A stretch of DNA of 64,000 nucleotides, taken from positions 13,426,591 through 13,490,590 of the forward strand of contig NC_079426.1 of NCBI RefSeq assembly GCF_026213295.1, given 5' to 3'. The notes beneath the pieces were generated by a model. It made no database searches and had not been told where the DNA came from. It saw only the letters and a list, made by a program, of their open reading frames with translations. The first letter of the stretch is position 1; each line of letters begins with the position of its first letter. This document shows positions 39,736 to 51,800 of the stretch, in pieces. The stretch is from Gadus chalcogrammus. Lineage: Eukaryota > Chordata > Actinopteri > Gadiformes > Gadidae. The position numbers and the translations under genes are program-made.

Positions 39736-40408
39736 CAACCATCCGTTCTGCTGTCATAAGATGATTATCGTACAAAAAAACAGTGTATACCGTATATATT
39801 TTCTTTAAGAGCGACAATAAACGATTGTGCCGCTCAGTGTTTAGCTGGGACCTGGTGGCCCCTGGTCAGTTGGTCATCAGGAGCAGGGTTATTTTCAGAA
39901 CCACTTCCTCTGGAGCTTACGCCGTTCTCCATCAACTTCAACCGCTTCCTGACGCCGCACAATTGTATAGCCAAGCACTTCAAGTTTCTATTTAAAGGTA
40001 TGTGGCGACACATGAACACCTTTATAAATGTATGGGCGTCTTCATACACCGAGGGCATGACCCGGACTTGTTCAAATGAATCTGGACCCTCTCCTTCCTC
40101 TGACCACCTGACCCCAATGCTGAACAAAGAATATTCCCATAACATGGAAATATTCTAACATGGAAAAGGTTTGGCTTCACCCAGTATGTCTGACGGCTGC
40201 ACATGTGCGGTTTTCGACCATGAGATATCTCACTGTCTGTTTTGGATATCAGATTCAGGGCAAAGAGACCGCACTGGGAGGACACAAAACAGCCCTGTAA
40301 TCTGGACTCTGTACAAGATCCCTTTTACTGTGCAATATACAGTTTTACTTTCAATGTACCGTATACAGTATTGCTTTGAGGTGGTCATAAAGGTGAGATA
40401 AAGAGAAA

Positions 40409-40431
40409 TATATATATATATATATATATAT
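40409..40431. repeat. (AT)n microsatellite
   Basis: Eleven uninterrupted AT units. Confidence 0.95.
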
Positions 40432-41258
40432 CCAATATAGTTGTTGGATTGCTTTCAATAAAACCCAAGGTTTTATTAAACCCAACATATGAAAATAAAA
40501 CCAAATCTTTAATTTCCGTTGGAGAATCAAAAGTCCTGATTCTTGGTCTTCTCGGTCTTCAAACGTCCACATTGACGACATGACGTTAATGTGTTCATTT
40601 CGTCTCCCTGTCCTTGGCACGCCGAGACCCACCACATCTGCCCAAACAAATGCTGCTCCTACATCCCAGGCTGGCCCTGAGCTGATGGGAAGACATCTGC
40701 CAAACCACTTGTTCTCCTGGGCCCCTGCGTCACGCACAACCCCCTCCGACCAACAGCCCACCTCGGCTAATGCACTTCTATTATTTAAGATTGAAAAATA
40801 ACCCCGTTGATTAAGAGCCATTCGTCAGAGGCTGCGGAGCAATGTGCCGCGGCGGAGCAGACAGTTAGTGGCAAAAATGATGAATGAGTTTGGGTTTCGA
40901 AAGTCATTTTGTTTTACCGTGTTCCACTCGGAAGGGGAAGTTGTTATTGCTGCTAAATTAATATATCTTGGTTGTTTAAATGTGCCATCGGGCAGGAGTA
41001 AATAACTGTGCATAATGACTCACTTGTGAATTAAAAAATGTCTGCAGGAAAATTGCATTCATTAAATGAGAAAAATGGGCCATCCAATTGCGTCTATGCT
41101 TTAGCTGTGCTTTATGATGCATTGATATCTATATCCATGTAAAAGTGTGCAAATGTATCTATATATAGGTGTTTATACATATACAGACAGTGTTTATACT
41201 GTGTGGCTGTGTTAAAGCACTAGAGCTCTATATACAATGAGTTCCGTTGCTGTTATAC

Positions 41259-41520
41259 TTAAAGGTGTAGTGTGTAACACAAAACTGACTCGGCCGAGAT
41301 GGAATATCATATTCATAAGTATGTTTCAATTGTGAAATAAATTATAATATATATTAATATATATTAATATTAACATATTTACATAGGGAGTGGGTCCTCT
41401 GCCACGGAGCCCGCCATGTTACACCGCCATGTTTCTACAGCAGCCTAGAATGGACAAAGTTGGTTGCAATCCACAACCTCACCGCTAGATGCCACTAAAA
41501 CCTCTGCACTGCAACTTTAG
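41259..41520 (+). mobile_element. Non-autonomous TTAA-type transposon (MITE)
   Basis: Begins TTAAAGGTGTAGTGTGTAAC and ends CACTGCAACTTTAG, an imperfect terminal inverted repeat ending in TTAA/TTAG, the target type of piggyBac-like elements. Internal blocks I recognise from a widespread teleost repeat include CATAGGGAGTGGGTCCTCT, CCACGGAGCCCGCCATGTT, and CACCGCTAGATGCCACTAA. At 262 bp it is shorter than copies I remember and has an AT-rich insert at 41341-41375. It has no coding capacity. The piggyBac assignment is inferred from termini. Confidence 0.8.
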
Positions 41521-42618
41521 GAGCAGGTCAAATCCAACACAAAAAATTACACCTCAATTAAGCTCACAATAGTTAAAAATTGCTAAAATGCTAATTGATA
41601 CGATGCTACATTGCTACGTCTTTTCTTCCTCTGGCTTCAGCCTGAAATGAGTAGGGGAGACCTGCCTTTCTCTTCCATCCATTGGAGTAGTTATTCACGC
41701 CCCCTCCCTCAAGGACTTGCGTTCAATGCGAAGCATGCAAGACACGAATGGTCTTCAAACGGACGGGTTGGAGCTTAGCATTCTGCCTGCTGTCGCTAGC
41801 TGTCATGTATCCCAGAGACCCTGTTCCCTTAAGAGTTGTCTTAAACACAGACACCCATGAACCTGGTCCACTATATCTATCTGTTCCCATGCAACATGCA
41901 AAAGGCCACGTCTCATATTTTCTACATTTTTGAGATTTTAATTTTTCCTAACCCTAACCACTCGCCACTTACTATTAATTTGGTATTCCAGTTTAAAATT
42001 TGAAGCTCAGACTTAGGCAGAGCATGGTATATGATTATCCAAAACAGACGTCTTTATTCAATGTTTATTACACGTCTCTTCCACTAGCAAGAGAGGAGCA
42101 GCGTACAAGCTGGCCCCATTGAAGGTTACCAAAAATGTGGACATGCCAGTCGTTCTCGGGGGGCCGACCATAGCGACGCCGAACGTGACCTATCAGGTTC
42201 TGAATGCGGTGAACTCGCCAACCGCTTGCCTGATCGTAATATGCTAATTAGAAATGCTGGTCACCACAATCATGCGGATGAAGACATGTTTGTAAAATTA
42301 GCCCAAATAATGTAACAGGACACCGCTTAGCATATCCACTCTATTTGGATGTTAAACAGTGGCACCAGTCCCAGAGTGTTTAGTTATAAATAGTTACCAT
42401 GATCCCATGTTTCTACACTTTTCAACACTGGGGAAAATGCTGGGGCACTTATTAAGGACTGTATTTGAAGTCAATCTGTGTATTAGAGCGGGACTTAACC
42501 TAGAAGGGATTGGAGGCGGGGTATGTATTGAGCTCTGATGGTGTTAACTTTCTTAGCTTCCGGAATAGGGTCACCAGAGCCAGGCCTGGCTTTTTATAGG
42601 GGTTAAGGCATGGGTTGG

Positions 42619-42640
42619 TGGGGGGGGGGGGGGGGGGGGG
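42619..42640. repeat. Poly(G) tract
   Basis: About 22 uninterrupted G residues, likely prone to sequencing length error. Confidence 0.95.
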
Positions 42641-42966
42641 CGGACCAGGAATGGACAATTCTACCCCACACTAATACAGACCCTAAAGCCAACACAGGTT
42701 CTTCAAAATAATTGTCTAGTAGAGAGGCTTTAGAATAAGTGAATGATGTCCGACTTAATCATAAAGATGGATTTTCGGACCAACAGGAAAGTAACGGGTT
42801 TCAAAGACAACAACAGTTAAGGTCAATCTTATGCAATTTAAGTATTCAATTTAATTTGCGCAATGTTGAATTACAAGAAAAAATATTTTTGGTGTCTACT
42901 GGTGAAAAGTGGGATAACATTTGAATATTTTTTTGGGGACAATAGAAAAAAGCAAAACATTTTCTT

Positions 42967-43150
42967 GGCTAACCCGGTGGTTCACTAGGTAGAGCGTGTA
43001 CCATTAAGGCCCAGTCCTTACTGCAGCGACCGGGGTTCGATTCCTGCCTGTGTTCCTCTGCTGCATGTCTTACCCACTCTCTCCCATCCTTTCTTACTCT
43101 ACAATAAAAAGGATCAAACCCCAAAAAACACAAAGAAAAAAAACAATACA
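42967..43150 (+). mobile_element. tRNA-derived SINE
   Basis: The head has an A-box-like GGTGGTTCACTAGGTAGAGCG and, about 50 bases on, the B box GGGGTTCGATTCC. Downstream come CTCTGCTGCATGTCTTACCC, a CT-rich segment, ACAATAAAAAGGATCAAA and an A-rich tail. This is the layout of a tRNA-derived SINE common in spiny-rayed fish. It is short and lacks coding capacity; transcription would be by RNA polymerase III. Confidence 0.8.
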
Positions 43151-43824
43151 TTTTCTTTCAGTCAACACTGCAATTGCAAAAGCCCCTTCACATTAGCTAT
43201 AGTAAAGGCTATAACGCAAGTTAAGATTTCTCAAGACATTTCAAGGTAACCCTAGCTAGTCTAGCATGAGCCTCTCTCGGGATGCACCCTCCTTTGCTTC
43301 TACCTTTCACCTCCATGTTAGGAGCAGAAGCAGCACAAGACAGGACCATATTTGATTTTAAAAGGAAAGCGGGGCTGGCTTTCAAGTCTGAGCACGTCCC
43401 CTGAACGGTAATAAAGACGCAATAACAGTGTTGGGGGACAACTGGGGTGGTTTTGGAGATCTGCAGCAGGTTGCGTTAGGGGCTGGGATGGAAACTAGGG
43501 AGATCATGGCAGGAGACTTCTAGATTAGAAGAAGAACAGGTAAGGAGGGGGGTATAGGTTTACAATTGACTATTTGGCCATTAAGCAGGTACCACAATAC
43601 GGAACCATTAATAATCTTAATCGCCATCTTACTTAGTTAATTACGCTATGACCTATCGTTTTACACACTAAATAACTGATTACAATCCTTAAATCAAGGA
43701 AGCACATCACTTGATACTTGGCTACTCAATGCGGTAGACTATGATATAATTATTGGCACCTTACAAGGCATTACAGTCCCTCATAGCTTATCCTACATTG
43801 TTGGAAATGTAAGTGAGCGGAGGG

Positions 43825-43910
43825 GGGGATTTGCAATGGGGTTCAAAGCCGTAACCTTTGGCTGAGAGTCAGACACCCTGACCACTAGACTGTCCTGTCT
43901 ACTCTAATGA
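43825..43910 (-). mobile_element. tRNA-like SINE head fragment
   Basis: On the minus strand: CTAGTGGTCAGGGTGTCTGA, CTCTCAGCCAAAGGTTACGG, then CTTTGAACCCC. It resembles a tRNA with A box and degenerate B box and lies 700 bases from the SINE at 42967 in opposite orientation. It lacks CCA and a well-formed acceptor stem, so not a functional tRNA. Confidence 0.5.
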
Positions 43911-46900
43911 AGGTGTGGGATCTGCTGCAGTTCAAACGATTTGGTACTTTCTCCTCCATCAAGGATCGTAATGCTTTGCTCACATACTGGGAGGGTCGTG
44001 ATACGGTTCATCTGCAAGGTTAAGTACGGCATGAAATCCTTACAGCGGAAACTGGCAGAAGTAAAGGCCAGCGTCGCTGCTCATGTGTATCGTGACTGTG
44101 AATCCTGAGCTGGGTCTGCAAAACAATTTTTTTTTTTTTCTTGGGCAAACCTCTTGAAAACTGTGGCTCAGATTAGTCATGTGCAAGCCCTCACCCACAA
44201 AGCCTTCTAACATGTGTGACCACTGATCTGCTTTCATGGTCGGATTGCAGGGTTTTTAAAGCACATGTGTCCGATTGGACTCCTTTCAGAGTCACACACA
44301 CGATATCTGGCCAATAAAACGGTACCCAAACCAAAATTGATAGGTCCATCTAGCAATTATCGTAGTATGACTTTATTAAATCTGGTTTCTTCCTCTTTAA
44401 TTCATTATCAAATAATGAAATAAGAAGTTGAGGCTGATATCTACAGCAAATATTAAATTATTATTTACGAACCTTTAATAAGCCTTTGAATATTTCCTTT
44501 CTTATCTGCACCGATAAATAATTTGGTAATTGTAGATATTTTATTGAATGAATGAGGTCAGGGTTGCCCGAAGTTCAAGAATTTTATTTCCCCAATGAGT
44601 CGAGGGCCAGCATATACAAGCATGTTCCAGATCATTTACAAAAGTTAGTGGTTGCCAAAATTACTTTTTTCTCAATGACTTCCCCTACAACCGTTATCCC
44701 TCAAAAGCCTTTCTTAAAAATTTTAACAAGGATTTACTGTTTTAAATGAAATGAACTTTTTTTTACCACAGAAAAAATACCACAGATCGTGTGAACTCAA
44801 TTTAACAACATAACTTAACAGTTATTGTGTTTATGTTGTAAGCTGTTGGTTGTTCTCAGTTCTTTAGCAGCCTGACACAGACACACCATGACGGCTCCGA
44901 ACTATTTAGGAACCTCTCGACCTTAACCCTTGTGGCAAGGGGTCAACCGTAAAAGAATGACACTCTCACGGCCGTTCAATATCCCAGACCCAGCTCGTAT
45001 CCCGCATGTCCAAAAACATTCCATAATTATAAATAAACAATCTTTAATTCAGGGATGAATGAAGTATCTATCCATGTTATTGTGACTGTTTTGAGAAGAT
45101 CCCCTACCATGGTCTATGTAATAAAAATAAACTCTGGCACTTCAGTGCAAGTCGTATACACTCCCCTCCCTGAGGTGAAAGAGGAGCAAAATCGTTTTTT
45201 GCTAGCCTATCTATTAACACCTATCAAAGTGGTTCTCCAAACCCAGTTGGTGTGGTGTGTCCAGTCTTTGTGGCACCGAGGCTGGGGTGAGACGTCAGCA
45301 CAGCTTCCTGGTTTTTAATTAGCCATGCTGGTGGTCCACTGGTGGCAATGGTCACCATTTAACCTGGAACACCAAACCCTTCCACAAATCATGTGACCTC
45401 TGATCGCCGGCTGACACGGTGGCGGTAGAAAGGGACGAGAGTCTAGGCGGTTCCTCATCGTTCTGGAACGCGCTCGCATGGATCAAGGAATGGATCAAGG
45501 AATGGATCATGCCATTTTGACTGGGCTGGTGTATAGAGCTTAGGACCATATGGTGTTGACACCATGGTGCTTGACTCACGCTCGTGCTCTCGATAGCATT
45601 TCTCACTTGCTCCGCTACAAATCCCCCGCATCACTCTGGTTGAGTGTGGTCAGATGATAGAGTACATATTTAAAGGGTTACTGCACACATGGAGGAAACT
45701 AGTGAGTTCCCTGCCGCCTGAAGGGGAGAGGCATCCAAGGCATGCTTTAGTACTGTATTTATAAGAAAACACATCAAAGGGTGTTTCCATCACAGAGAGG
45801 AAGGACGGCTCACAAGGTGGAATCAAAACGATGGAACGTTGACTTTTCTCATTTAAATATGCCTTTAAAATAGTTTCATGATAAAAATGATACGAAGCAA
45901 TCACAGTTCATTCACAACTCGAACATTCACAGATTAACCACAGCGCTATCGCGTTTCTCCAGGTTTACAGCGCCGGATCGATTTGGCCGTTCAAACGTCA
46001 GCACGGCGACAAATGTAGTCGTGAACTCGTCCATCATCGCCCCGCGGCTCTCTAAGCAGTTGGCCGCCGCTCAGTAAATGTTGTGACTACAGACGAGTGT
46101 GCGTCAGCGCGGGCGTAGGGACGGGGGGAAGCAGGCGTAGCCACACAAGCCGCATCTCTGGAGAGCTGTCAGAGAAACAGACACCCCGTGACCTCAGGGG
46201 TCTCCAAGGTGGCATTCCAGCCCAGGTTAGCACAAGGGCTCCTCGGCGCGGTGGAGGAAGTGCTGACGGGCCGCGGGACAGGTGTCTTCATCGCAAAACC
46301 TACAGCTGAGTCCATAAATCAGGAGCGCTTCAACATGCCTGGCAACCAGAGCTTGCCAGGCCGAGGTGGAGCCACCACAGGTTTAGCACCAAACGCCAAA
46401 GGTGAACTTCTACAGGGGGGGGGGGGGGTTGACCAGGGCGAAAATGTGCAAGGATGTCGACGGCTGTTCTTTGACGCGCCCCGCGGTGACGTGAGAAACC
46501 GCGACATCACCTGTGGTCGATGGTTGCCATGGCGAGGCGTGAACGTGACAGTGCCAGGGGACAGGGTGCTTTAGATTAAGTGGAGGCATACTTCATGTCA
46601 TCCCTGTTTTACCACACTCTCATGACTGTAGCATTGATAATATCAGCGGGATTGTCAGTGAATTGTTTAATCGGCTTTCTTCACGTAACCTTCTCATGGG
46701 GAAACTGGATTGGCTCCAGTCATATTTCACCAATCTGAAAGGTCAGTTATTCTTGTAAACTCAACACACATAGGTGTTGGATAGCCCCCACCCATGAAGG
46801 AGAAAAGGTTTCACACGGATGACACCTGAAGAAGAGCTTGGTGGTCCTGCACCCTGTCACCTTTGACCCCTGTCACCTTTGACCCCTATCCACAGTGGGT

Positions 46901-47864
46901 CCAGGACCAGGTTCCTGTTACAGAAGGGTTCAGACACTGTATGGGTAGGACACTGTATCGTCAGCTGACACAACGCTAACACAATGCTTATGTTAAACCT
47001 GAGCAAACATCAACACAATTCATATATTCAGCTATAGCATAAACCAGTTACTACTGGAATTCCTTAGTTGCTGAGAAGAGACGTTGGATCATGTATGTGT
47101 TTCAGGTAACTGTAGGTCAAACTGGGGTTGGGAGAGAGAAAGGTTGGAAGAGGGCTATAATTCCGTCTGTCTGTCTCTGAACACCACTCCACCATCTGCC
47201 TGCCATACAGCAGGTTCAAATTCAAAGACAAAATGGACGGGAGTTACCTGTATCATAGTAAAGTATTTTAAGAATTATGTATACGAAGAAAAAAGGGACT
47301 TTGAACATGTGGATTCAAACATCCGTAAATTACCAAATAAATGAATGTTAAAAATGCAAAAACAATTGAATATGTAATTTAACTTCAAAATGTACAAAAA
47401 GGATTTTCAGCAATACACTTGACAAGGATTGACTGAGGCTCTCTTGCAAGTGAAAGGAAGCTACCTGCTTTGATTGTGCACACAGACACACACACACAGA
47501 GTGCATGTCCCTCTTGTTTCCCTACTGCACACAATTGCCTGGCGATTCAACCTCCATGCCAAGCTAAATTTCGCAGAACGCAATAGGACGCCGACGCATT
47601 TAACCTTGCAATCAGAACGGATCTGATTTAGGGCGCAAAAGATTAGGGAGCGCATTCAAACACACTCATTAGTGCTGAGAGGAGAGAGCGCACAGTGCCG
47701 CTGGGGGGGGTTGTGGTGGGGCGACGGGGCGCATGACGTACGAGTCACGGCACCACATAACAGTGTTGGATTTCAAAGAACTCGTGGTCGGTCCACTGGG
47801 CCCTCTCATGTGGGCTCCCCTTTGAAGCCTGTCTGCTTCTGGATTCCAAAACAACCCCAGGTTA
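43911..47864. other. Intergenic, no supported gene
   Basis: AT-rich to 45.9 kb, then the CpG-dense patch. A direct pair of TGTCACCTTTGACCCC lies at about 46856-46887. No coding exon seen. Confidence 0.65.
45941..46560. other. CpG-dense patch in the gene desert
   Basis: About 17 CpGs occur between 45945 and 46080, and more follow to 46560, against a CpG-poor surround. No exon, start site or known repeat is recognised in it. It also contains a G tract at 46416-46428. Confidence 0.5.
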
Positions 47865-48135
47865 GCATGGGGTTAACATGGATGCCTTCCAATGGCTTTT
47901 TACCTGGACCACAGGTCTCAAAGCTAACCCCAGTTCTAGGGGCTAATACACCTGGAACGCAGATCTCCATGCTAACCCCAGGTCTACTAATACCGGGACC
48001 ACAGGCCTCCATGCTAACCCCAGGTCCACTAATACCGGGACCACTGGTCTCCATGCTAACCCCAGGTCCAGGGGCTCATACCTGGACCCCCGGCCTCCAT
48101 GCTAACCCCAGGTCCAAGGGCTGATAACTGGACCA
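47865..48135. repeat. Minisatellite, 5 copies of a 42-48 bp unit
   Basis: GCTAACCCCAG occurs at 47923, 47971, 48013, 48055 and 48101 (spacings 48, 42, 42, 46), each preceded by CTCCAT or similar and followed by GGTCCA and an ACCTGGACC/ACCGGGACC block. Confidence 0.93.
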
Positions 48136-48481
48136 CCTACTAAAATGTCAACCCCTTACAGGTTGGCATGAAGTTGACCTAATCTTAAAGGCCTTTCCTG
48201 TCCTCTCTGGTAAAGTTCTAAACTACTCAAGATTCTTTCGTCGTCTTACGTTCAAGAGGAATGCCAACAAGAAGTTGTTCTCCAGGTGGCACCAGGGGAA
48301 CAACTGAACATCTTCTATGAGGGCAACGCAATCTGTTGATGCAGTACATTTTTGAGCAGTGTACAGAACAAGCGCATGCTGGATCTGATAATTTACGACC
48401 TTGACTTGTTTTCCAGATGAATGTGCAGGATGTTACCTACGTCCCCACGCGGCTCAGACCCCTGCATGTGGCTCACAATAT

Positions 48482-48583
<102 letters not shown>

Positions 48584-48753
48584 TCTATGTTGGGGTGTAT
48601 GTGTGTGCATATATCGGATCAGAATCTCAAAATATATCTAGTCAGTGTGTTTGTGTTCAGATGCGTCACTGTTTATATTGGCGCATATACGTGCTCGTTT
48701 GTGTATGTGCATATGTGTGCAAGTGCATATGCATGTGTCTGTCTAGATGTAGA

Positions 48754-48887
<134 letters not shown>

Positions 48888-48889
48888 CT

Positions 48890-51800
48890 TCTTACCTTAC
48901 TGTGCTGCAGCGGCCCTCTGCAGAATGACTTACAGGTTGGCCAACATCAGAGGAGCAGCAGATCCCAGCAGATCCTCTGAACAGCACAGGAAGAAAAGGT
49001 GTTTGAAGAACAGATGTTATAGCAGCCAGATGTGCCGTCATATTTACAGAACTATGAATAAAGGTATATCTCATGGACCTAAACAAAAAAGGAGGGTGCC
49101 ATTTTGAAATATTACAGCTCTTTCGATCCCATATGCAGCTCTTTTTATTTATTTATTAACTACCCATGCTATTGACTGCAAGATCAGAGATATCCTGAAA
49201 AGATATTTCAAATAAAACAAAAAAAGACACATTGGCACAGGGAAATAAATAATCTTACTTTGAGGTCTCAACAAAGGTTACAAGGAAGGTCATTTTATGG
49301 AAGGAAAAATGACACAAACCATTAAATCAACCCCGCGGCTGCAGGAGACTGGGAGCGCGCTCTGTATCATCACTAATTACAGAGGGCAACATTCAACAAC
49401 GCAACTCGGAAACACACTTGTCATCACCTGAGCGCCAGCTCAGCAGCCGCAGAAGCTGGGCCGTGGTCACACTTTCTGAAACCATTCAGAAGTGTTCGAG
49501 GTTGTGCGGTATTAGCGTTGTAAGTAAGGAAAAAAGTTTTGTTTTTTTTGGAGTTGCCATGAGCATGGGGACACGTGGTTAACCCATGACTAGAATGTGA
49601 CCTGTGCTTTCTGTGTTGGTTGGAAAGAAGCGGCGACCACAGCAGACACAAATAACTCCACCTGGCTGCCAAAGCGGACGTGCAGCAGCCACGGGCCTAA
49701 CACTTACCGCGGAGGGAGCCATGGAAACTTCCATGCATTATCTAGTAAGCCTTATCTTGGGCTGCTCAGAGGGGAGCATCCAATAATTTTCCTGTGGTGA
49801 ACCAGGAAAGAGATTAATGAGCGTTGCAAAACAGCAAAAGATCAGACTTTTTTTTATATAGTTTATACTTTATCATTCACCTCTTCTTCATGATTCAGTC
49901 AACCCAATAATTTTTTTGTGCATTTCAATCTCATATTTGTTTCATAACCAACTGGAAGAAAGCAGAATTTAACATTTTCAATTTAAGCTGAAGCAGAATT
50001 CTTAACAGAGACTATATCTAGCAGCTTTCCAGTAGTCACTGATGGTCAGAAAAAAACCTGACCATGTTCACTGAAGTTGGAATTGTGAGGTAGTTCTGAT
50101 CATCTTAAATCAGTGTTTATTTTCCCCATCCATAAATAAGAAATGGTTAATGGCTGGCATTCATTTTTTATCCAATCACAAATAACTGCAATAGCCTTTT
50201 TTTTCCAGCACCTCACAAGGCGCACTAAATGCTACGTCAGCTTATGTTTTTCATTTTCGAATACAATTACACCTTTTTCAACCATACCGTAAGGATGTGG
50301 GAACCCGCTAAAGTCTTTGTTCTGTTCCCCGGGGCGGACTGAGCAGAGCCACTGGACACTACGACTCGCTCTGGTCGCTGGCGGGGGTCAAGTTAAGATG
50401 GTGAAATGATTGACGTTTCATGATGGCCGTTCTTATAGGTGTTGCTGCGTTCATTAACGATACTGTATAGCTCGCACATAAACAACGGCTTCTATCAAGC
50501 CACCAGCGTACCCAGCGTGGTAGTCTTATGCACAAAAGCCATCAACAAAAGCCTGAAGTTGATTCAAGCAACCAGCTGCTAACGATAATAAAAGCGATTA
50601 TTTACTTTATCTTGGTCGGCTCATTGTAATTATTAACCTTCATCTGTCACAGGAACAGGAAACGGTGCAGATGGTCCGGTCCGGGTATGTGAACATCAAG
50701 TTTGGCCAAGTTTAAATGCCAGCAACTAAAAATACTCCATTGGAATGCAGGACTTTGGAGGAGGGGGGCAGGAGGAGGGGAGAGGGTCCTGGTGGTACCG
50801 GACTTGGTCGACACAGTAAAGCCCATCTTTGAAGACTGGCATCTGAAGGGAAACCTGAACCACTGTGCTCCTTGGTTGAAATCCTCTTTTAACTCCTATT
50901 CTGTTGAAGCAAAGGGTGTGCTTACAACCGCCAGGGGCTTCAGGAGCTGATGCAGGGGGGGCTTTCGGGAGCTTATACCTGGTTTCCTTGGCAGCATTCT
51001 GCTTCAGGCCTCTTTAGATTTGTATTCTCAAGAACCACTCCTGACCATGGATACATTTCTATTGGCGTCCACCTGAAGAAAGCAAGAGCTTAAATATGTT
51101 TTTTCATTAATAGATGCCGTAGGATCTGCTGCTCACAATTCTATCCTGCATAGTCTTTGTTTTCTTACCCATGGTGTCGGGGTGGTACAAATTTGATTGA
51201 CAAAAAATGTCAATAAAATTTAATATTGCAAATATCTAAAGATTATCAGGTTTGCCCCTGTGATACTGTGATTAAGGCCTATACAATTACATCAGATTGT
51301 GACTGCTCAATAAAAGACAAGATTACTTTCACGTTCCTTCCGTCTCCAGACTGAAATATGAATTTCAACTTCCCCCCCCTCCCCAGCTTGAACATTTCAA
51401 TCACCAACAGCAACACAACCCCCAACGATCCCCCCCCCCCCCCCATGCTGCTGACAGTGCCTTCAAGGTAAATATATTAAACTACAGGAAGGCCTCAGGT
51501 GGGACAGTGTGGACAGTGTCCAGAGCCACGGACCAATGGCCAATAGAACCGCAGCTGTGATTCCAACACAAATACGGTTCCGGCCACAGAACAGCTCAGC
51601 ATCTGGGCGGCCGTGTCATTGGGGTTGTGCTCGCCGGGTAGTTTGGCTTGCGACGCGTTTCTCAAAGCACTATCCTTGTGATTACATATTATTAAGAGAC
51701 CTATAATGTCTTGGCCTGCTACACATGCTCCACTCAATCACTCCCTAATTCATCTCAACGGATCAACCAGCTCAGCATCACACCTGGCACTGATTCGGAT

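Larger units (their letters stand above)
37660..41250. other. Intergenic, no supported gene
   Basis: Holds the 13-bp array, a (CA)n tract, the possible SINE fragment and an (AT)n tract. A minus-strand frame at 40351-40821 spans the (AT)n tract and resembles no family I know. Confidence 0.7.

Noticed and set aside
40351..40821. 156-residue minus-strand frame
   Set aside because: Crosses an (AT)n tract and matches no protein family I know; chance open frame more likely.
46188..46574. 128-residue plus-strand frame in the CpG patch
   Set aside because: Gly run from a G homopolymer, no recognisable domain; openness explained by GC richness.
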